From Oxalobacteraceae bacterium UBA6018 (lineage in GTDB: Bacteria > Pseudomonadota > Gammaproteobacteria > Burkholderiales > Burkholderiaceae_D), in the NCBI GenBank assembly GCA_002428015.1, contig DIZW01000066.1, forward strand, positions 1 to 64,000: a stretch of DNA of 64,000 bases, given 5' to 3'. This document shows positions 17,177 through 26,284 of the stretch, piece after piece. Position numbers and translations under genes: made by a program. How positions within the stretch are numbered: position 1 is the first letter of the stretch; the number at the start of each line of letters is the position of its first letter. A model generated the notes under the pieces. It made no database searches and was not told the DNA's origin. It saw only the letters and a list, made by a program, of their open reading frames with translations.

Positions 17177-17872
17177 TTATTCCAAAAATCGCGTAAAGCT
17201 GGCGACCGGTTCGCGCGCCGTCACCAGGGTGTTCTCCACCTTGTCCGGATCGGCATGGCCGAGCGCCATGCCGCACACCACCATCTCGTTGGGCGGCAAC
17301 TGGAGATGCGCGGCGATGATAGTGTGGTATTGGGTGAACGCGGCCTGGGGGCAGGTGTCGAGGCCACGGCCGCGCGCCGCTACCATTATGTTCTCAAGAA
17401 ACATTCCGTAGTCGAGCCAGGAGCCCTGCTCCAGCACCCGGTCGATGGTAAAGATCAAGCCCACAGGCGCGTCGAAAAAGCGGTAATTGCGGCCGTGCTG
17501 GGCCGCCATGCCGGCCTTGTTGTCGCGCGTGAGCCCGAGCAAGGCGTACAAGTCCCAACCGACCTTGCGGCGCCGTTCGATGAAGGGCGAGATCCATTCG
17601 CGCGGGTAATAGGCATACTCCTCCACGTGCTCGCGCGCCGCCGCCGGGTCGGCGTGCACGGCGAGGATGGCCTCCGCCAGCCGGGTCCTGGCGTCGCCGG
17701 TGAGCACATACACCTTCCACGGCTGGGTGTTGGTGCCGGACGGCGCGCGCGCGGCGACGGCCAGGATCGCCTCGATGTCGGCGCGCGCGACCGGGGTGGG
17801 CAGGAAGGCGCGGATGGAACGGCGCGAGACGATGGCCTCGTCGACGGCTTGTTGTTGCGGGCTGTGCAGCAT
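17177..17872 (-). CDS. Nitroreductase-family flavoprotein
   Basis: A 231-residue FMN-dependent NAD(P)H oxidoreductase. Typical motifs are the N-terminal SRRSIRAFLPTPV, the FMN-contacting APSGTNTQPWKVYV, the central MFLENIMVAARGRGLDTCPQ and the C-terminal CGMALGHADPDKVEN. The sequence resembles the nitrobenzoate or nitroaromatic reductase subgroup with an inserted helical segment (AYYPREWISPFIERRRKVGW). The physiological substrate is unknown. It starts 24 bases after the EamA permease gene, so they are probably co-transcribed. Confidence 0.93.
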   Translation of the reverse strand: MLHSPQQQAVDEAIVSRRSIRAFLPTPVARADIEAILAVAARAPSGTNTQPWKVYVLTGDARTRLAEAILAVHADPAAAREHVEEYAYYPREWISPFIERRRKVGWDLYALLGLTRDNKAGMAAQHGRNYRFFDAPVGLIFTIDRVLEQGSWLDYGMFLENIMVAARGRGLDTCPQAAFTQYHTIIAAHLQLPPNEMVVCGMALGHADPDKVENTLVTAREPVASFTRFLE

Positions 17873-17896
17873 ACTGCCTCCTATCGGGGAATCCGC

Positions 17897-18802
17897 TTAT
17901 TGTTTGACGACACACACCACGCCCAGCACCGCCAGCGCCATGCCCAGCACACCGGCCAGGCTGAACGCTTCACCGAACATGAACCACGCCATCAGCGCCG
18001 TGGTGGGCGGGGTCAGGTACAGCAGGCTGGTGACCTGGGTCGCCGCGCTGCGCCGGATCAAGGTGAACAGCAGGAAAATCGCACCGATCGACAAGGCGAA
18101 GATCGACCACAGCCAGGCGGCGACGAAACGCGGCGTGAACGCCACCGTGTCCAGGCGCCAGTCGAGATGCTCGAACACCATGGCCAGCGGCAACAAGACC
18201 GCGACCGTGGCGGCGAACTGGATCGCCGTGCCCGTGCGCAAGTCGAAGCGTGGACAAAAATGGCGTTGGTACATCGTACCGGCCGTGATCGACAACAAGG
18301 CCAGCACGGTGAAGCCGATCGCCAGCGGCGACAGCCCGGCCAGGCTGATCCTGGCGACCACCACCAGGGCCACGCCGGCCAGCCCTAGCGCCAGGCCCAG
18401 CCATTGGCGCGGCCGCACCCGCTCGCCGATCAGGGGCGCCGCCGCGGCCGTCAAGATCGGCTGCATGCCCACGATCAGGGCCGACATGCCGGCCGGCATG
18501 CCCAGCTTGATGGCGCACCAGACGCCGCCCAGGTAGCCCGCCTGCAATAACAGGCCGGCCACGGCGATATGGCCGACGCTGCCCACCGGCCACGGCGCAT
18601 TCCAGATGAACACGCATGGCAGCAGCACCGCCAGCACGCCCAGGCAGCGCAGCAGCAGGAAGGTCAGCGGCGGCGCGTAAGGCAAGCCGAACTTGGCGAC
18701 GATGAACCCTGTGCTCCAAAGCAAGACAAAAACGATGGGTATGGGGGCGAGCCAGGCCGATGCTTGGCGCGGCGCAACAATTTCCGAGGGTAGGTTTGAC
18801 AT
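17897..18802 (-). CDS. EamA-family (DMT superfamily) membrane transporter
   Basis: A 301-residue inner-membrane protein with ten predicted hydrophobic helices arranged as two EamA repeats. The first includes VLLWSTGFIVAKFGLPYAPP and FLLLRCLGVLAVLLP; the second ends with the family's PPTTALMAWFMFGEAFS and GMALAVLGVV. DMT transporters export metabolites such as amino acids or drugs; the substrate is unknown. A sequence matching an FNR/Anr site overlaps the annotated start codon. Either the real start is a little further in or the match is accidental. Confidence 0.9.
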   Translation of the reverse strand: MSNLPSEIVAPRQASAWLAPIPIVFVLLWSTGFIVAKFGLPYAPPLTFLLLRCLGVLAVLLPCVFIWNAPWPVGSVGHIAVAGLLLQAGYLGGVWCAIKLGMPAGMSALIVGMQPILTAAAAPLIGERVRPRQWLGLALGLAGVALVVVARISLAGLSPLAIGFTVLALLSITAGTMYQRHFCPRFDLRTGTAIQFAATVAVLLPLAMVFEHLDWRLDTVAFTPRFVAAWLWSIFALSIGAIFLLFTLIRRSAATQVTSLLYLTPPTTALMAWFMFGEAFSLAGVLGMALAVLGVVCVVKQ

Positions 18803-18809
18803 AGATCAA
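18796..18809. promoter_or_regulatory. FNR/Anr-type binding site candidate
   Basis: TTGAC-ATAG-ATCAA matches the 14-base Anr/Dnr consensus TTGAY-N4-RTCAA exactly (on the minus strand, TTGAT-N4-GTCAA). It overlaps the start codon of the EamA gene (18800-18802), an unusual position for an activator site. Function is inferred from the motif alone. Confidence 0.4.
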
Positions 18810-19166
18810 ATGAAGCGCATGGCACATTTTTGCCGATTGCGCTCGATCAGCAGGGTTACGGCGCGCGCGGGAAGTCTAGCACGGGCCTGTCGATCACGTG
18901 TTCCTCACCCCAATTTACCTATGGGAAGGGAGCACATTCCGCTCACCCGGGCGGCGCGGCGGCGCCACGTATCGCCCTGGACAAACTGGCGAAACCGGAA
19001 TTGGTGCACCGCACAAAAAGCGCTTGACTCTGGTTGATTTTTCAGTAAAATAGAGTTTGTTGCGCTGCACAACATAGGATTGTCCAGCGTGGAGTACCAA
19101 GACCTTGCTTCACCGGTTTATAGCAGTATTTCTGAGACATCCGCTTACCACAATTGGAGAACTAAT
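18810..19166 (+). promoter_or_regulatory. Intergenic region with phasin promoter
   Basis: No convincing gene is present in these 357 bases. TTGACT (19024-19029) and TAAAAT (19046-19051), 16 bases apart, make a good sigma-70 promoter for the phasin gene, giving a leader of about 110 bases. Just after the -10 box the segment TTGTTGCGCTGCACAACA (about 19056-19073) is a partly symmetric, TGCA-containing sequence. It resembles sites bound by the PHA regulator PhaR, but this is only a resemblance. Confidence 0.5.
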
Positions 19167-19727
19167 ATGTTTGCAATCCCTGAGCAGTTTTCGAACGCCA
19201 CCAAAGCCAACCTGGAATCGCAGTTCGCCATTTTCTCTTCGCTGGCCTCGAAGGCTTTCGAAGGCATCGAGCGCCTGACCGAACTGAACATGACCGCGGC
19301 TAAAGCCACCCTGGAAGAATCGTCGGCGACCGCCAAGCAGCTGCTCAACGCCAAGGATGCGCAAGAGTTCTTCTCGCTGACCGCCGCACAAGCTCAGCCA
19401 ACCGCTGAAAAAGCCATCTCGTACAGCCGTCAACTGGCGGCTATCGCCGCCGGCACCCAGGCTGAATTCAGCAAGGCTGCTGAAGAGCAAATCGCTGAAA
19501 CCAACCGCAAAGTCATCTCGCTGGTTGACGAAGTGACCAAGAACGCACCTGCCGGTTCGGAAAACGTCGTCGCCGCCATCAAAGCCACCATCGGCAATGC
19601 TAACGCTGGCTACGAGCAACTGACCAAGACCGCCAAGCAAGCTGCACAAGCTGTCGAAAGCAACGTCAACGCCGCCGTGACCCAGTTCACCCAGGCTGCG
19701 CAGAAGGTTGCTGCTAAGCAGGCGTAA
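19167..19727 (+). CDS. phaP: Phasin (PHA granule-associated protein)
   Basis: A 186-residue amphipathic helical protein that coats polyhydroxyalkanoate granules. The phasin_2 signature is evident: MFAIPEQFSNATKANLESQF at the N-terminus, then FEGIERLTELNMTAAKATLEESSATAKQLL. The rest is Ala- and Lys-rich helix typical of the family (QAAQAVESNVNAAVTQF). The ATG at 19167 follows the strong ribosome-binding site TTGGAG; the frame is open further upstream only by chance. Codon use is simpler than that of neighbouring genes, as expected for a highly expressed protein. No PHA synthase is in the window. Confidence 0.95.
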   Translation: MFAIPEQFSNATKANLESQFAIFSSLASKAFEGIERLTELNMTAAKATLEESSATAKQLLNAKDAQEFFSLTAAQAQPTAEKAISYSRQLAAIAAGTQAEFSKAAEEQIAETNRKVISLVDEVTKNAPAGSENVVAAIKATIGNANAGYEQLTKTAKQAAQAVESNVNAAVTQFTQAAQKVAAKQA

Positions 19728-19794
19728 GCGCCAGACCCGGCTTGCCGGGTCAGCAAAAAGCCCCGTTGCGACGGGGCTTTTTGACGTCTGGCGC
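19728..19794. terminator. Bidirectional terminator between phasin and livF
   Basis: A perfect 12-bp stem (AAAAAGCCCCGT at 19755-19766, ACGGGGCTTTTT at 19771-19782) with a four-base loop and T-runs on both strands. It is nested inside a second inverted repeat (GCGCCAGAC at 19728-19736 and GTCTGGCGC at 19786-19794). A further small hairpin (ACCCGGC-TT-GCCGGGT) lies at 19735-19750. It serves the convergent phasin and liv transcripts. Confidence 0.9.
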
Positions 19795-19804
19795 AAGCGC
19801 GCCG

Positions 19805-20526
<722 letters not shown>

Positions 20527-20527
<1 letters not shown>

Positions 20528-21297
20528 TAGTGCGCACCTCCCAGGTAGGCTTCGATCACAGCCGGATTTTTCTGTATGTCGGCCGGCAAGCCTTCCGCGA
20601 TGGGCTTGCCGTATTCCAGCACCGTGATGCGGTCGCACAGGCCCATCATCAGCTTGACGTCGTGCTCGATCAGCAGCACCGTCTTGCCGTCGTTCTTGAT
20701 CTTGACCAGCAGTTCGCGCAGCGCCAGCTTCTCGGTCGCGTTCATGCCCGCGGCCGGCTCGTCCAGCGCCAGCAGCTTGGGCTCGGTCGCCAGGGCGCGC
20801 GCGATCTCCAGCCGGCGCTGGTCGCCGTAGGACAGGAACTTCGAGGTGCGCTCGGCGAATTCGCCGATGCCGACGAAGTCCAGCAAGGCCAGCGCGCGCT
20901 GGCGGATCGCCGCCTCCTCCGCGCGCGCCGCCTTGTGGCGAAACACGGCGCCGAACACGCCCTGGTGGGTGCGCACATGGCAGCCCACCATCACGTTTTC
21001 CAGCGCCGTCATCTCGCCGAACAGGCGGATGTTCTGGAAGGTGCGCGCAATGCCGGCCTTGGCCACCTCGTGCGGCGCCGACGGCGAATACGGTTTGCCG
21101 GCCAGCTCGAAGCTGCCGCTGTCGGGCTGGTACAAGCCGGTGACGACGTTGAAGAAGGTGGTCTTGCCGGCGCCGTTGGGCCCGATCAGGCCGTAGATCT
21201 GGCCCTGGCGGATCTGGATGCCGACCTCGGACAGGGCCTGCAGGCCGCCGAAGCGCTTGTTCACGCCGGAAATGTTGAGGATGATGTTGTCGCTCAT
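20527..21297 (-). CDS. livG: Branched-chain amino acid ABC transporter, ATP-binding protein LivG
   Basis: Second ATPase subunit of the branched-chain amino acid importer, paired with LivF. The 256 residues include Walker A (GPNGAGKTTFFNVVTGLY), the signature region (LSYGDQRRLEIARALA), Walker B (LLALDEPAAGMNATE) and the switch region (VLLIEHDVKLMMGLCD). The longer loop after Walker A (FQNIRLFGEMTALENVMVG) and the PAAGMN sequence are typical of LivG. It lies 18 bases after livM in the livHMGF operon. Confidence 0.95.
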
Positions 21298-21315
21298 AGG
21301 TAGCTTCCTCGCGCC

Positions 21316-22524
21316 TCAGGCCGGAAACGCGCCGGGCTTGTTGGTCTCGGCCGCGTCGGGCCGGTCCTCGTGCTTGGGCGAAGGCCACAGGCCGGCCGGG
21401 CGGTTCAGCATGATCAGCACCATCGCCAGGCCATACAGCAGCTGGCGCAACACTTCCGCCTCGATCAGCACTTTGCCGAACAGCATGATCTGGGCCGGCT
21501 CGACCACGTGGCGCAGCACTTCGGGCAAGGCCGCCAGCAGCACGCCGCCCATGATCACGCCGGGAATGTGGCCGATCCCGCCCAGCACCACCATCGCCAG
21601 CACTGCGATCGATTCGGTCAGCGAGAACGATTCCGGCGACACGAAGCCCTGGAAGGAGGCGAACATGGCCCCGGCCACGCCGCCGAACGAGGCGCCCATC
21701 GAAAACGCCAGCAGCTTGACGTTGCGCGTGTTGATGCCCATTGCCTTGGCGGCGATCTCGTCTTCGCGGATCGCCACCCAGGCCCGGCCCAGGCGCGAAT
21801 GCTGCAGGCGCGAGGTGATGAACACGATCACGATGCACAGGAACAGAAACAGGAAGTAATAGGCGTTCACGGACGGGATGGCCAGAGCGCCCAGCTTGAC
21901 CATCGCGCCCGAGCCCGGCTCACCGGCCAGCGACACCCCGAAGATGCGGATCGGATCGATCAGGTTGATGCCCTGGGGCCCGTTGGTGAAGTTGATCGGG
22001 TCGTTCAGGTTGTTCATGAAAATGCGGATGATCTCGCCGAAGCCGAGCGTGACGATGGCCAGGTAGTCGCCGCGCAGCTTCAAGGTCGGCGCCCCCAGCA
22101 GGGCGCCGAACAGGCCGGCCACGGCCGCGGCCAGCGGCACGATCAGCCACACCGACAGGTGGATGCCGTTCTCGACGATCTCCGGGCCCATCAGCTTGAC
22201 GAGCGCGTTGCCCAGCGCCGGATACTGCGCCACCACCGATTCGAGCAGGGCGGCGAACTGGGGCGAGGCCAGCAGGCCGGTCAGGTAGGCGCCCACCGCG
22301 AAGAAGGCGATATAGCCCAGGTCGAGCAGGCCGGCGAAGCCGACCACGATGTTCAGGCCCAGCGCCAGCATGATGTACAGCAGCGCCATGTCGATGATCC
22401 GCACCCACGAATTGCCGAACTGCTGGGCAAGGAAGGGGAAGATCAGCAGGCCGGCCAGCAGCAGCGCCATGCTGCGGTAGGCGCGGCGCGGGTGGCGGGT
22501 CACGTCGAAAGTGAGGAGAGCCAT
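21316..22524 (-). CDS. livM: Branched-chain amino acid ABC transporter, permease LivM
   Basis: Inner-membrane permease subunit, 402 residues, with multiple hydrophobic helices. Family motifs include YIMLALGLNIVVGFAGLLDLG, the EAA-like segment RAWVAIREDEIAAKAMGIN facing the ATPases, and the C-terminal MVVLGGIGHIPGVIMGG. The tail after the last helix is hydrophilic (PSPKHEDRPDAAETNKPG). It is 25 bases downstream of livH and 18 upstream of livG. Confidence 0.95.
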   Translation of the reverse strand: MALLTFDVTRHPRRAYRSMALLLAGLLIFPFLAQQFGNSWVRIIDMALLYIMLALGLNIVVGFAGLLDLGYIAFFAVGAYLTGLLASPQFAALLESVVAQYPALGNALVKLMGPEIVENGIHLSVWLIVPLAAAVAGLFGALLGAPTLKLRGDYLAIVTLGFGEIIRIFMNNLNDPINFTNGPQGINLIDPIRIFGVSLAGEPGSGAMVKLGALAIPSVNAYYFLFLFLCIVIVFITSRLQHSRLGRAWVAIREDEIAAKAMGINTRNVKLLAFSMGASFGGVAGAMFASFQGFVSPESFSLTESIAVLAMVVLGGIGHIPGVIMGGVLLAALPEVLRHVVEPAQIMLFGKVLIEAEVLRQLLYGLAMVLIMLNRPAGLWPSPKHEDRPDAAETNKPGAFPA

Positions 22525-22549
22525 GATGTGTGTCCCTGTTCAGTGTCGA

Positions 22550-23479
22550 TCAAGCACGGTCGGCCACGCGCTCGCCCATGATCCCGGAGGGCCGGATGGT
22601 CAGCACGACAATGAGCACGATGAAGGCGAAGATGTCCTGGTAGTTACTGCCGAGGAAGCCGCCGGTGAGGTCGCCGATGTAGCCGGCGCCCAGGCTCTCG
22701 ATCAGGCCCAGCGCGATGCCGCCGATCATCGCGCCGTAGATGTTGCCGATGCCGCCCAGCACGGCCGCCGAGAAGGCCTTCAGGCCCGGCAAAAAGCCCA
22801 TGGCGAACTGGATCGACGAGTAGTTGGCGCCCCACATCACGCCGGCCACGGCGGCCAGCGCCGCGCCGATGGCGAAGGTGGCCACGATCACGCTGTTCGA
22901 ATCGACGCCCATCAGGCCGGCCACGCGCGGATTCTCGGCGGTGGCGCGCATGGCCCGCCCCATCTTGGTCTTTTCGACCAGCAGTACGAGCAAGCCCATC
23001 GAGATCGCCGCCAAGGCCAGCAGCAACACCTGGGTCTGGGAGATCACCGCGCCGCCCACGGCGATCGGCTCGGTCGACAGCAGTTGTGGAAACGACAACG
23101 GGCTGCGGCCCCAGATCATCATGGCGAAGGTGCTCAGCAGGGTGGAGATGCCGATCGCCGTGATCAGCGGGGCCAGGCGCGGGGCGTTGCGCAGGCGCCG
23201 GTAGGCGACCCGTTCAATGATGATGTTGACGATCATGCACACCGGAATGGCGCCGACGATGGCGATGGCCAGGTTGACGTAGCCGGGCAGCCCGGGCGCG
23301 ATTTTGTCGAGCAGTTTCAGGATCGACAGGCCGACCATGGCGCCGATCATCAGCACGTCGCCGTGGGCGAAATTGATGAGATTGAGCACGCCGTACACCA
23401 TTGTGTAGCCCAGGGCCACCAACGCGTACATGCTGCCCAGAACCAGTCCATTGATGATCTGTTGGATGAGGGTATCCAT
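22550..23479 (-). CDS. livH: Branched-chain amino acid ABC transporter, permease LivH
   Basis: Inner-membrane permease subunit, 309 residues and about eight helices. Typical motifs are INGLVLGSMYALVALGYTMV, INFAHGDVLMIGAM, the coupling segment GRAMRATAENPRVAGLMGVD, and AFSAAVLGGIGNIYGAMIGG. It is the first gene of livHMGF. The periplasmic substrate-binding protein gene (livK/livJ) that usually accompanies these genes is absent from the window. A terminator-like hairpin sits 29 bases before its start codon. Confidence 0.95.
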   Translation of the reverse strand: MDTLIQQIINGLVLGSMYALVALGYTMVYGVLNLINFAHGDVLMIGAMVGLSILKLLDKIAPGLPGYVNLAIAIVGAIPVCMIVNIIIERVAYRRLRNAPRLAPLITAIGISTLLSTFAMMIWGRSPLSFPQLLSTEPIAVGGAVISQTQVLLLALAAISMGLLVLLVEKTKMGRAMRATAENPRVAGLMGVDSNSVIVATFAIGAALAAVAGVMWGANYSSIQFAMGFLPGLKAFSAAVLGGIGNIYGAMIGGIALGLIESLGAGYIGDLTGGFLGSNYQDIFAFIVLIVVLTIRPSGIMGERVADRA

Positions 23480-23503
23480 GTTTCCGCCTTTTTTTGATCC
23501 AAC

Positions 23504-23538
23504 AAAAACGGCACCCCGGAGTCACCTCCGCAGTGCCG
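23504..23538 (-). terminator. Terminator-like hairpin between ispH and livH
   Basis: On the minus strand CGGCAC-TG-CGGAG, loop GTGA, CTCCG-GG-GTGCCG is followed directly by TTTTTG. The two stem segments (6 and 5 bp) are separated by a 2-by-2 mismatch. It can end the ispH transcript, whose stop is about 175 bases upstream. Because it lies only 29 bases before livH, and a possible promoter lies upstream of it, it could also act as an attenuator of the liv operon. Confidence 0.75.
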
Positions 23539-23654
23539 CTCCTGGCGCCACGCCGCCATGATGTCCGCTCCGCTTTGCCACCGCGCCAGAACGAAGTCCT
23601 GTGCGCCGGGTAAATAGCCGCAAGCGTCGCCATGATAGCGATGTTTTGTAAAAA

Positions 23655-23683
23655 CTAATATCGGAAAATAAACGCTCTTCCAA
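23655..23683 (-). promoter_or_regulatory. Possible liv operon promoter upstream of the hairpin
   Basis: On the minus strand TTGGAA (23678-23683) and TATTAG (23655-23660) are 17 bases apart in an AT-rich stretch between ispH and livH. If used, transcription would have to pass the hairpin at 23504-23538 before reaching livH. The -10 box matches consensus at four of six positions. Confidence 0.35.
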
Positions 23684-23712
23684 ATTTAATTTTGTCTTGG
23701 ATCAACAGGAAC

Positions 23713-24660
23713 TCAGGCAAGCCCGAGCTTTCCACCATCGAGTCCTTTCGGCAATGGAAAGGTAACATGTTCTTCCACGCCATCGAGGGCGCGCACGCTA
23801 CGCACGCCCAGCTCATTGAGGCGGTCGATCACGGCCTGCACCAGCACCTCGGGGGCCGAGGCGCCGGCCGTGACGCCGATGCGCACTTTGCCCGCCAGCC
23901 ATTGCGGATCGATCTGGGAGGCGTTGTCGACCATGTAGGCCGGCGTGCCCTTCTTTTCCGCCACCTCGCGCAGGCGGTTGGAATTGGAGCTATTGGGGCT
24001 GCCCACGACGATCACCAGCTCCACCTGCGGCGCCATGAACTTCACGGCCTCCTGGCGGTTGGTGGTGGCGTAGCAGATGTCGCCCTTCTTCGGCTCGATG
24101 ATGTTGGGGAAGCGCTGCTTGAGGGCGGCGATGATGTCGGCCGTGTCGTCCACCGACAGCGTGGTCTGCGACACATAGGCCAGCAGGTCGGGGTTGGCCA
24201 CGTTCAAGCTGGCGACGTCGGCCACCGTCTCCACCAGGTGCATGCCGGCCTCGGTCTGCCCCATGGTGCCCTCGACCTCCGGGTGGCCGTCATGGCCGAT
24301 CATCACGATCTCGCAGCCCTGGCGCCGCATCTTGGCCACTTCCATATGGACCTTGGTCACCAAGGGGCAGGTGGCGTCGAAGATCGACAGGCCGCGCGCC
24401 TCGGCTTCGGCGCGCACCGCCTTCGACACCCCGTGCGCCGAGAACACCAGCGTATTGCCGGCCGGGACGTCGTCCAGCTCCTCGATGAAGATCGCGCCCT
24501 TGTTGCGCAGGTCGTCCACCACGTAAGCGTTGTGGACGATTTCATGGCGCACATAGATCGGCGCGCCGAACTGTTGCAGCGCGCGTTCGACGATTTCGAT
24601 GGCGCGGTCGACCCCGGCGCAAAATCCGCGCGGCTGGGCTAAGAGAATTTCACTGTCCAT
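23713..24660 (-). CDS. ispH: 4-hydroxy-3-methylbut-2-enyl diphosphate reductase
   Basis: Last step of the non-mevalonate isoprenoid pathway: an iron-sulfur enzyme that makes isopentenyl and dimethylallyl diphosphates. The 315-residue protein has the three cluster cysteines in the expected contexts: PRGFCAGVDRAI near residue 12, FDATCPLVTKVH near 96, and the third around residue 194 (GDICYATTNRQEAV). Other conserved parts are GHDGHPEVEGTMGQ and VTAGASAPE. It lies 38 bases downstream of the FKBP gene, a common fkpB-ispH pair. Confidence 0.97.
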   Translation of the reverse strand: MDSEILLAQPRGFCAGVDRAIEIVERALQQFGAPIYVRHEIVHNAYVVDDLRNKGAIFIEELDDVPAGNTLVFSAHGVSKAVRAEAEARGLSIFDATCPLVTKVHMEVAKMRRQGCEIVMIGHDGHPEVEGTMGQTEAGMHLVETVADVASLNVANPDLLAYVSQTTLSVDDTADIIAALKQRFPNIIEPKKGDICYATTNRQEAVKFMAPQVELVIVVGSPNSSNSNRLREVAEKKGTPAYMVDNASQIDPQWLAGKVRIGVTAGASAPEVLVQAVIDRLNELGVRSVRALDGVEEHVTFPLPKGLDGGKLGLA

Positions 24661-24698
24661 GAACGATCCTTGTTGAGCCTGTTTGAGCTAGTTGCGCC

Positions 24699-25154
24699 TT
24701 ACAGCACCGAAATCAGTTTGACCTCGAACTTGACCGCTTGGCCGGCCAGCGGGTGGTTGAAGTCGAAGGTCGCGCTGTCCTCGCGCAACTCGCGCAGCAC
24801 GCCGGCGAAGCGCCCGCCGCCGGGCGCGGCGAAGTCGACCAGGTCGCCGATCTTGTAATCGGCGTCCGGCGCCGAGTTCTCGTCCAGGGTGGCGCGCGAA
24901 ACGTCGCGCACCAGGTCCGGATTGCGCTCGCCGAAAGCCTGGGCCGGCGCCAGGTCAAAGCTCTGGTGGCTGCCTTCCGCCATGCCCAGCAGGCAAGCTT
25001 CCAGGAAGGGCGCCAACTGGCCCTGGCCCAGCATCAGCGTCGCCGGGTTTCCGGTGAAAGTCGTGATCAGATCAGTACCGTCGGCCGTGGCCAGCCGATA
25101 ATGCAGCGTGAGGTAGGAGGTCGGGTTGACGACGGCAGGTGTGGTGTTGGACAT
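24699..25154 (-). CDS. fkpB: FKBP-type peptidyl-prolyl isomerase (SlpA/FkpB type)
   Basis: A cytoplasmic peptidyl-prolyl cis-trans isomerase of the SlyD/SlpA class, 151 residues. The FKBP core begins YLTLHYRLATADG, with the family's GQGQLAPFLEACLLGM and the inserted-flap region (FDLAPAQAFGERNPDLV). The C-terminus PLAGQAVKFEVKLISV closes the domain. It lacks the His-rich tail of SlyD. The ATG at 25154 is preferred by homology; the frame is open much further upstream because it runs antisense through radC. The divergent radC gene starts 66 bases away. Confidence 0.92.
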   Translation of the reverse strand: MSNTTPAVVNPTSYLTLHYRLATADGTDLITTFTGNPATLMLGQGQLAPFLEACLLGMAEGSHQSFDLAPAQAFGERNPDLVRDVSRATLDENSAPDADYKIGDLVDFAAPGGGRFAGVLRELREDSATFDFNHPLAGQAVKFEVKLISVL

Positions 25155-25220
25155 ATCAATGGTTAAAGCTTGCAAACCGCTATTGTAAGCCAAGCGGCTC
25201 TGGCGGGCGCGGGGAGCGAC

Positions 25221-25895
25221 ATGGGAATCAAGGACTGGCCAGAAGATCAACGACCGCGCGAACGCCTGATCGCCGAGGGCGCCGCCGCCCTGTCGGACCC
25301 GGCGCTGCTGGCGGTGTTTCTGCGCGTGGGCGTGCGCGGCAAGAGCGCCGTCGAACTGGGGCGCGACCTGCTGCTGCGCTTCGGCTCGCTGGGCGGCCTG
25401 TTCAGCGCCTCCCTGGCGCAGTTTTCCGGCGTGCATGGCCTGGGGCCGGCCAAGTACGCCCAGCTGCACGCGGTGATGGAGCTGGCCAGGCGCGCCATCA
25501 GCGAACAACTGGCCCACGGCATCGCGCTGGACTCCCCCGACGCCGTGAAACAATACCTGCGCATCGGCATGAGCCGCCAGCGCCATGAATCCTTCGTCGT
25601 GCTTTTCCTCGACGTCAAGAACCGCCTCATCGCGTCCGAAGAAATGTTTCGCGGGACCCTCACCCACACCAGCGTCCACCCGCGCGAGGTGGTCAAGGCC
25701 GCCCTCGCCCACAACGCCGCCGGGCTGCTGCTGGCGCACAACCACCCGTCCGGCACGCCCGAGCCGAGCGAGTCCGACCTTCTCCTCACGCGCACCCTGA
25801 TGCAGGCCCTGGCCCTGGTCGACGTGCGCGTGCTCGACCATTTCGTGGTCGCTGGCCACCATGTCCATTCCTTCGCCGAACACCGCCAAATGTAG
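25221..25895 (+). CDS. radC: RadC-family JAB/MPN-domain protein
   Basis: A 224-residue protein of the RadC family. An N-terminal helix-hairpin-helix-like part includes MGIKDWPEDQRPRERL and FSGVHGLGPAKYAQL. The C-terminal JAB (MPN+) domain has the catalytic metal motif HNHPSGTPEPSESD, with His173 and His175. The historic link to DNA repair is not well supported and the true role is unknown. The ATG at 25221 has a good ribosome-binding site (GGGGAG). It is divergent from fkpB. Confidence 0.93.
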   Translation: MGIKDWPEDQRPRERLIAEGAAALSDPALLAVFLRVGVRGKSAVELGRDLLLRFGSLGGLFSASLAQFSGVHGLGPAKYAQLHAVMELARRAISEQLAHGIALDSPDAVKQYLRIGMSRQRHESFVVLFLDVKNRLIASEEMFRGTLTHTSVHPREVVKAALAHNAAGLLLAHNHPSGTPEPSESDLLLTRTLMQALALVDVRVLDHFVVAGHHVHSFAEHRQM

Positions 25896-25966
25896 TGTGA
25901 CAGGCACCCGCCTCAAATGTTAAATTTAAGAGATGGCATAAGATACAATTGTTTTTCACAAGTCAT

Positions 25967-25995
25967 TGATTCACTGATGGTTTTCGCGCTATACT
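25967..25995 (+). promoter_or_regulatory. Promoter of rpmB-rpmG
   Basis: TTGATT (25967-25972) and TATACT (25990-25995) are separated by 17 bases, with transcription expected about 35 bases before the rpmB start. The flanking region is AT-rich. Confidence 0.75.
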
Positions 25996-26034
25996 CTCGT
26001 TTTTCCAATTTTGGATCTATTCAAGGAGTGCGCT

Positions 26035-26271
26035 ATGGCACGTGTTTGCCAAGTTACTGGTAAAGGTGTGATGGTTGGCAACAACGTATCCCACGCCAAC
26101 AACAAAACGAAGCGTCGTTTTCTGCCTAACCTGCAGAACCGTCGTATCTATGTGGAATCGGAAAACCGCTGGGTTTCCCTGCGTCTGTCCAACGCCGGTC
26201 TGCGCGTCATCGACAAGGTCGGCATCGACGCCGTTCTGGCCGACATGCGTGCCCGTGGCGAAAAAGTTTAA
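26035..26271 (+). CDS. rpmB: 50S ribosomal protein L28
   Basis: A 78-residue basic protein of the large ribosomal subunit. The sequence starts MARVCQVTGKGVMVGNNVSH and has the conserved NNKTKRRFLPNLQ and RWVSLRLSNAGLRVIDK. The start at 26035 follows a strong ribosome-binding site (AAGGAG). No CxxC zinc motif pairs are seen, so this is a cysteine-poor form. It is followed by rpmG 13 bases later, the usual pairing. Codon use is strongly biased, as expected for a ribosomal gene. Confidence 0.98.
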   Translation: MARVCQVTGKGVMVGNNVSHANNKTKRRFLPNLQNRRIYVESENRWVSLRLSNAGLRVIDKVGIDAVLADMRARGEKV

Positions 26272-26284
26272 TTAGGGAGCTATC

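Noticed and set aside
23504..23633. Leader peptide for amino acid attenuation upstream of livH
   Set aside because: Short frames here are not rich in Leu, Ile or Val codons, so classical ribosome-mediated attenuation is not supported.
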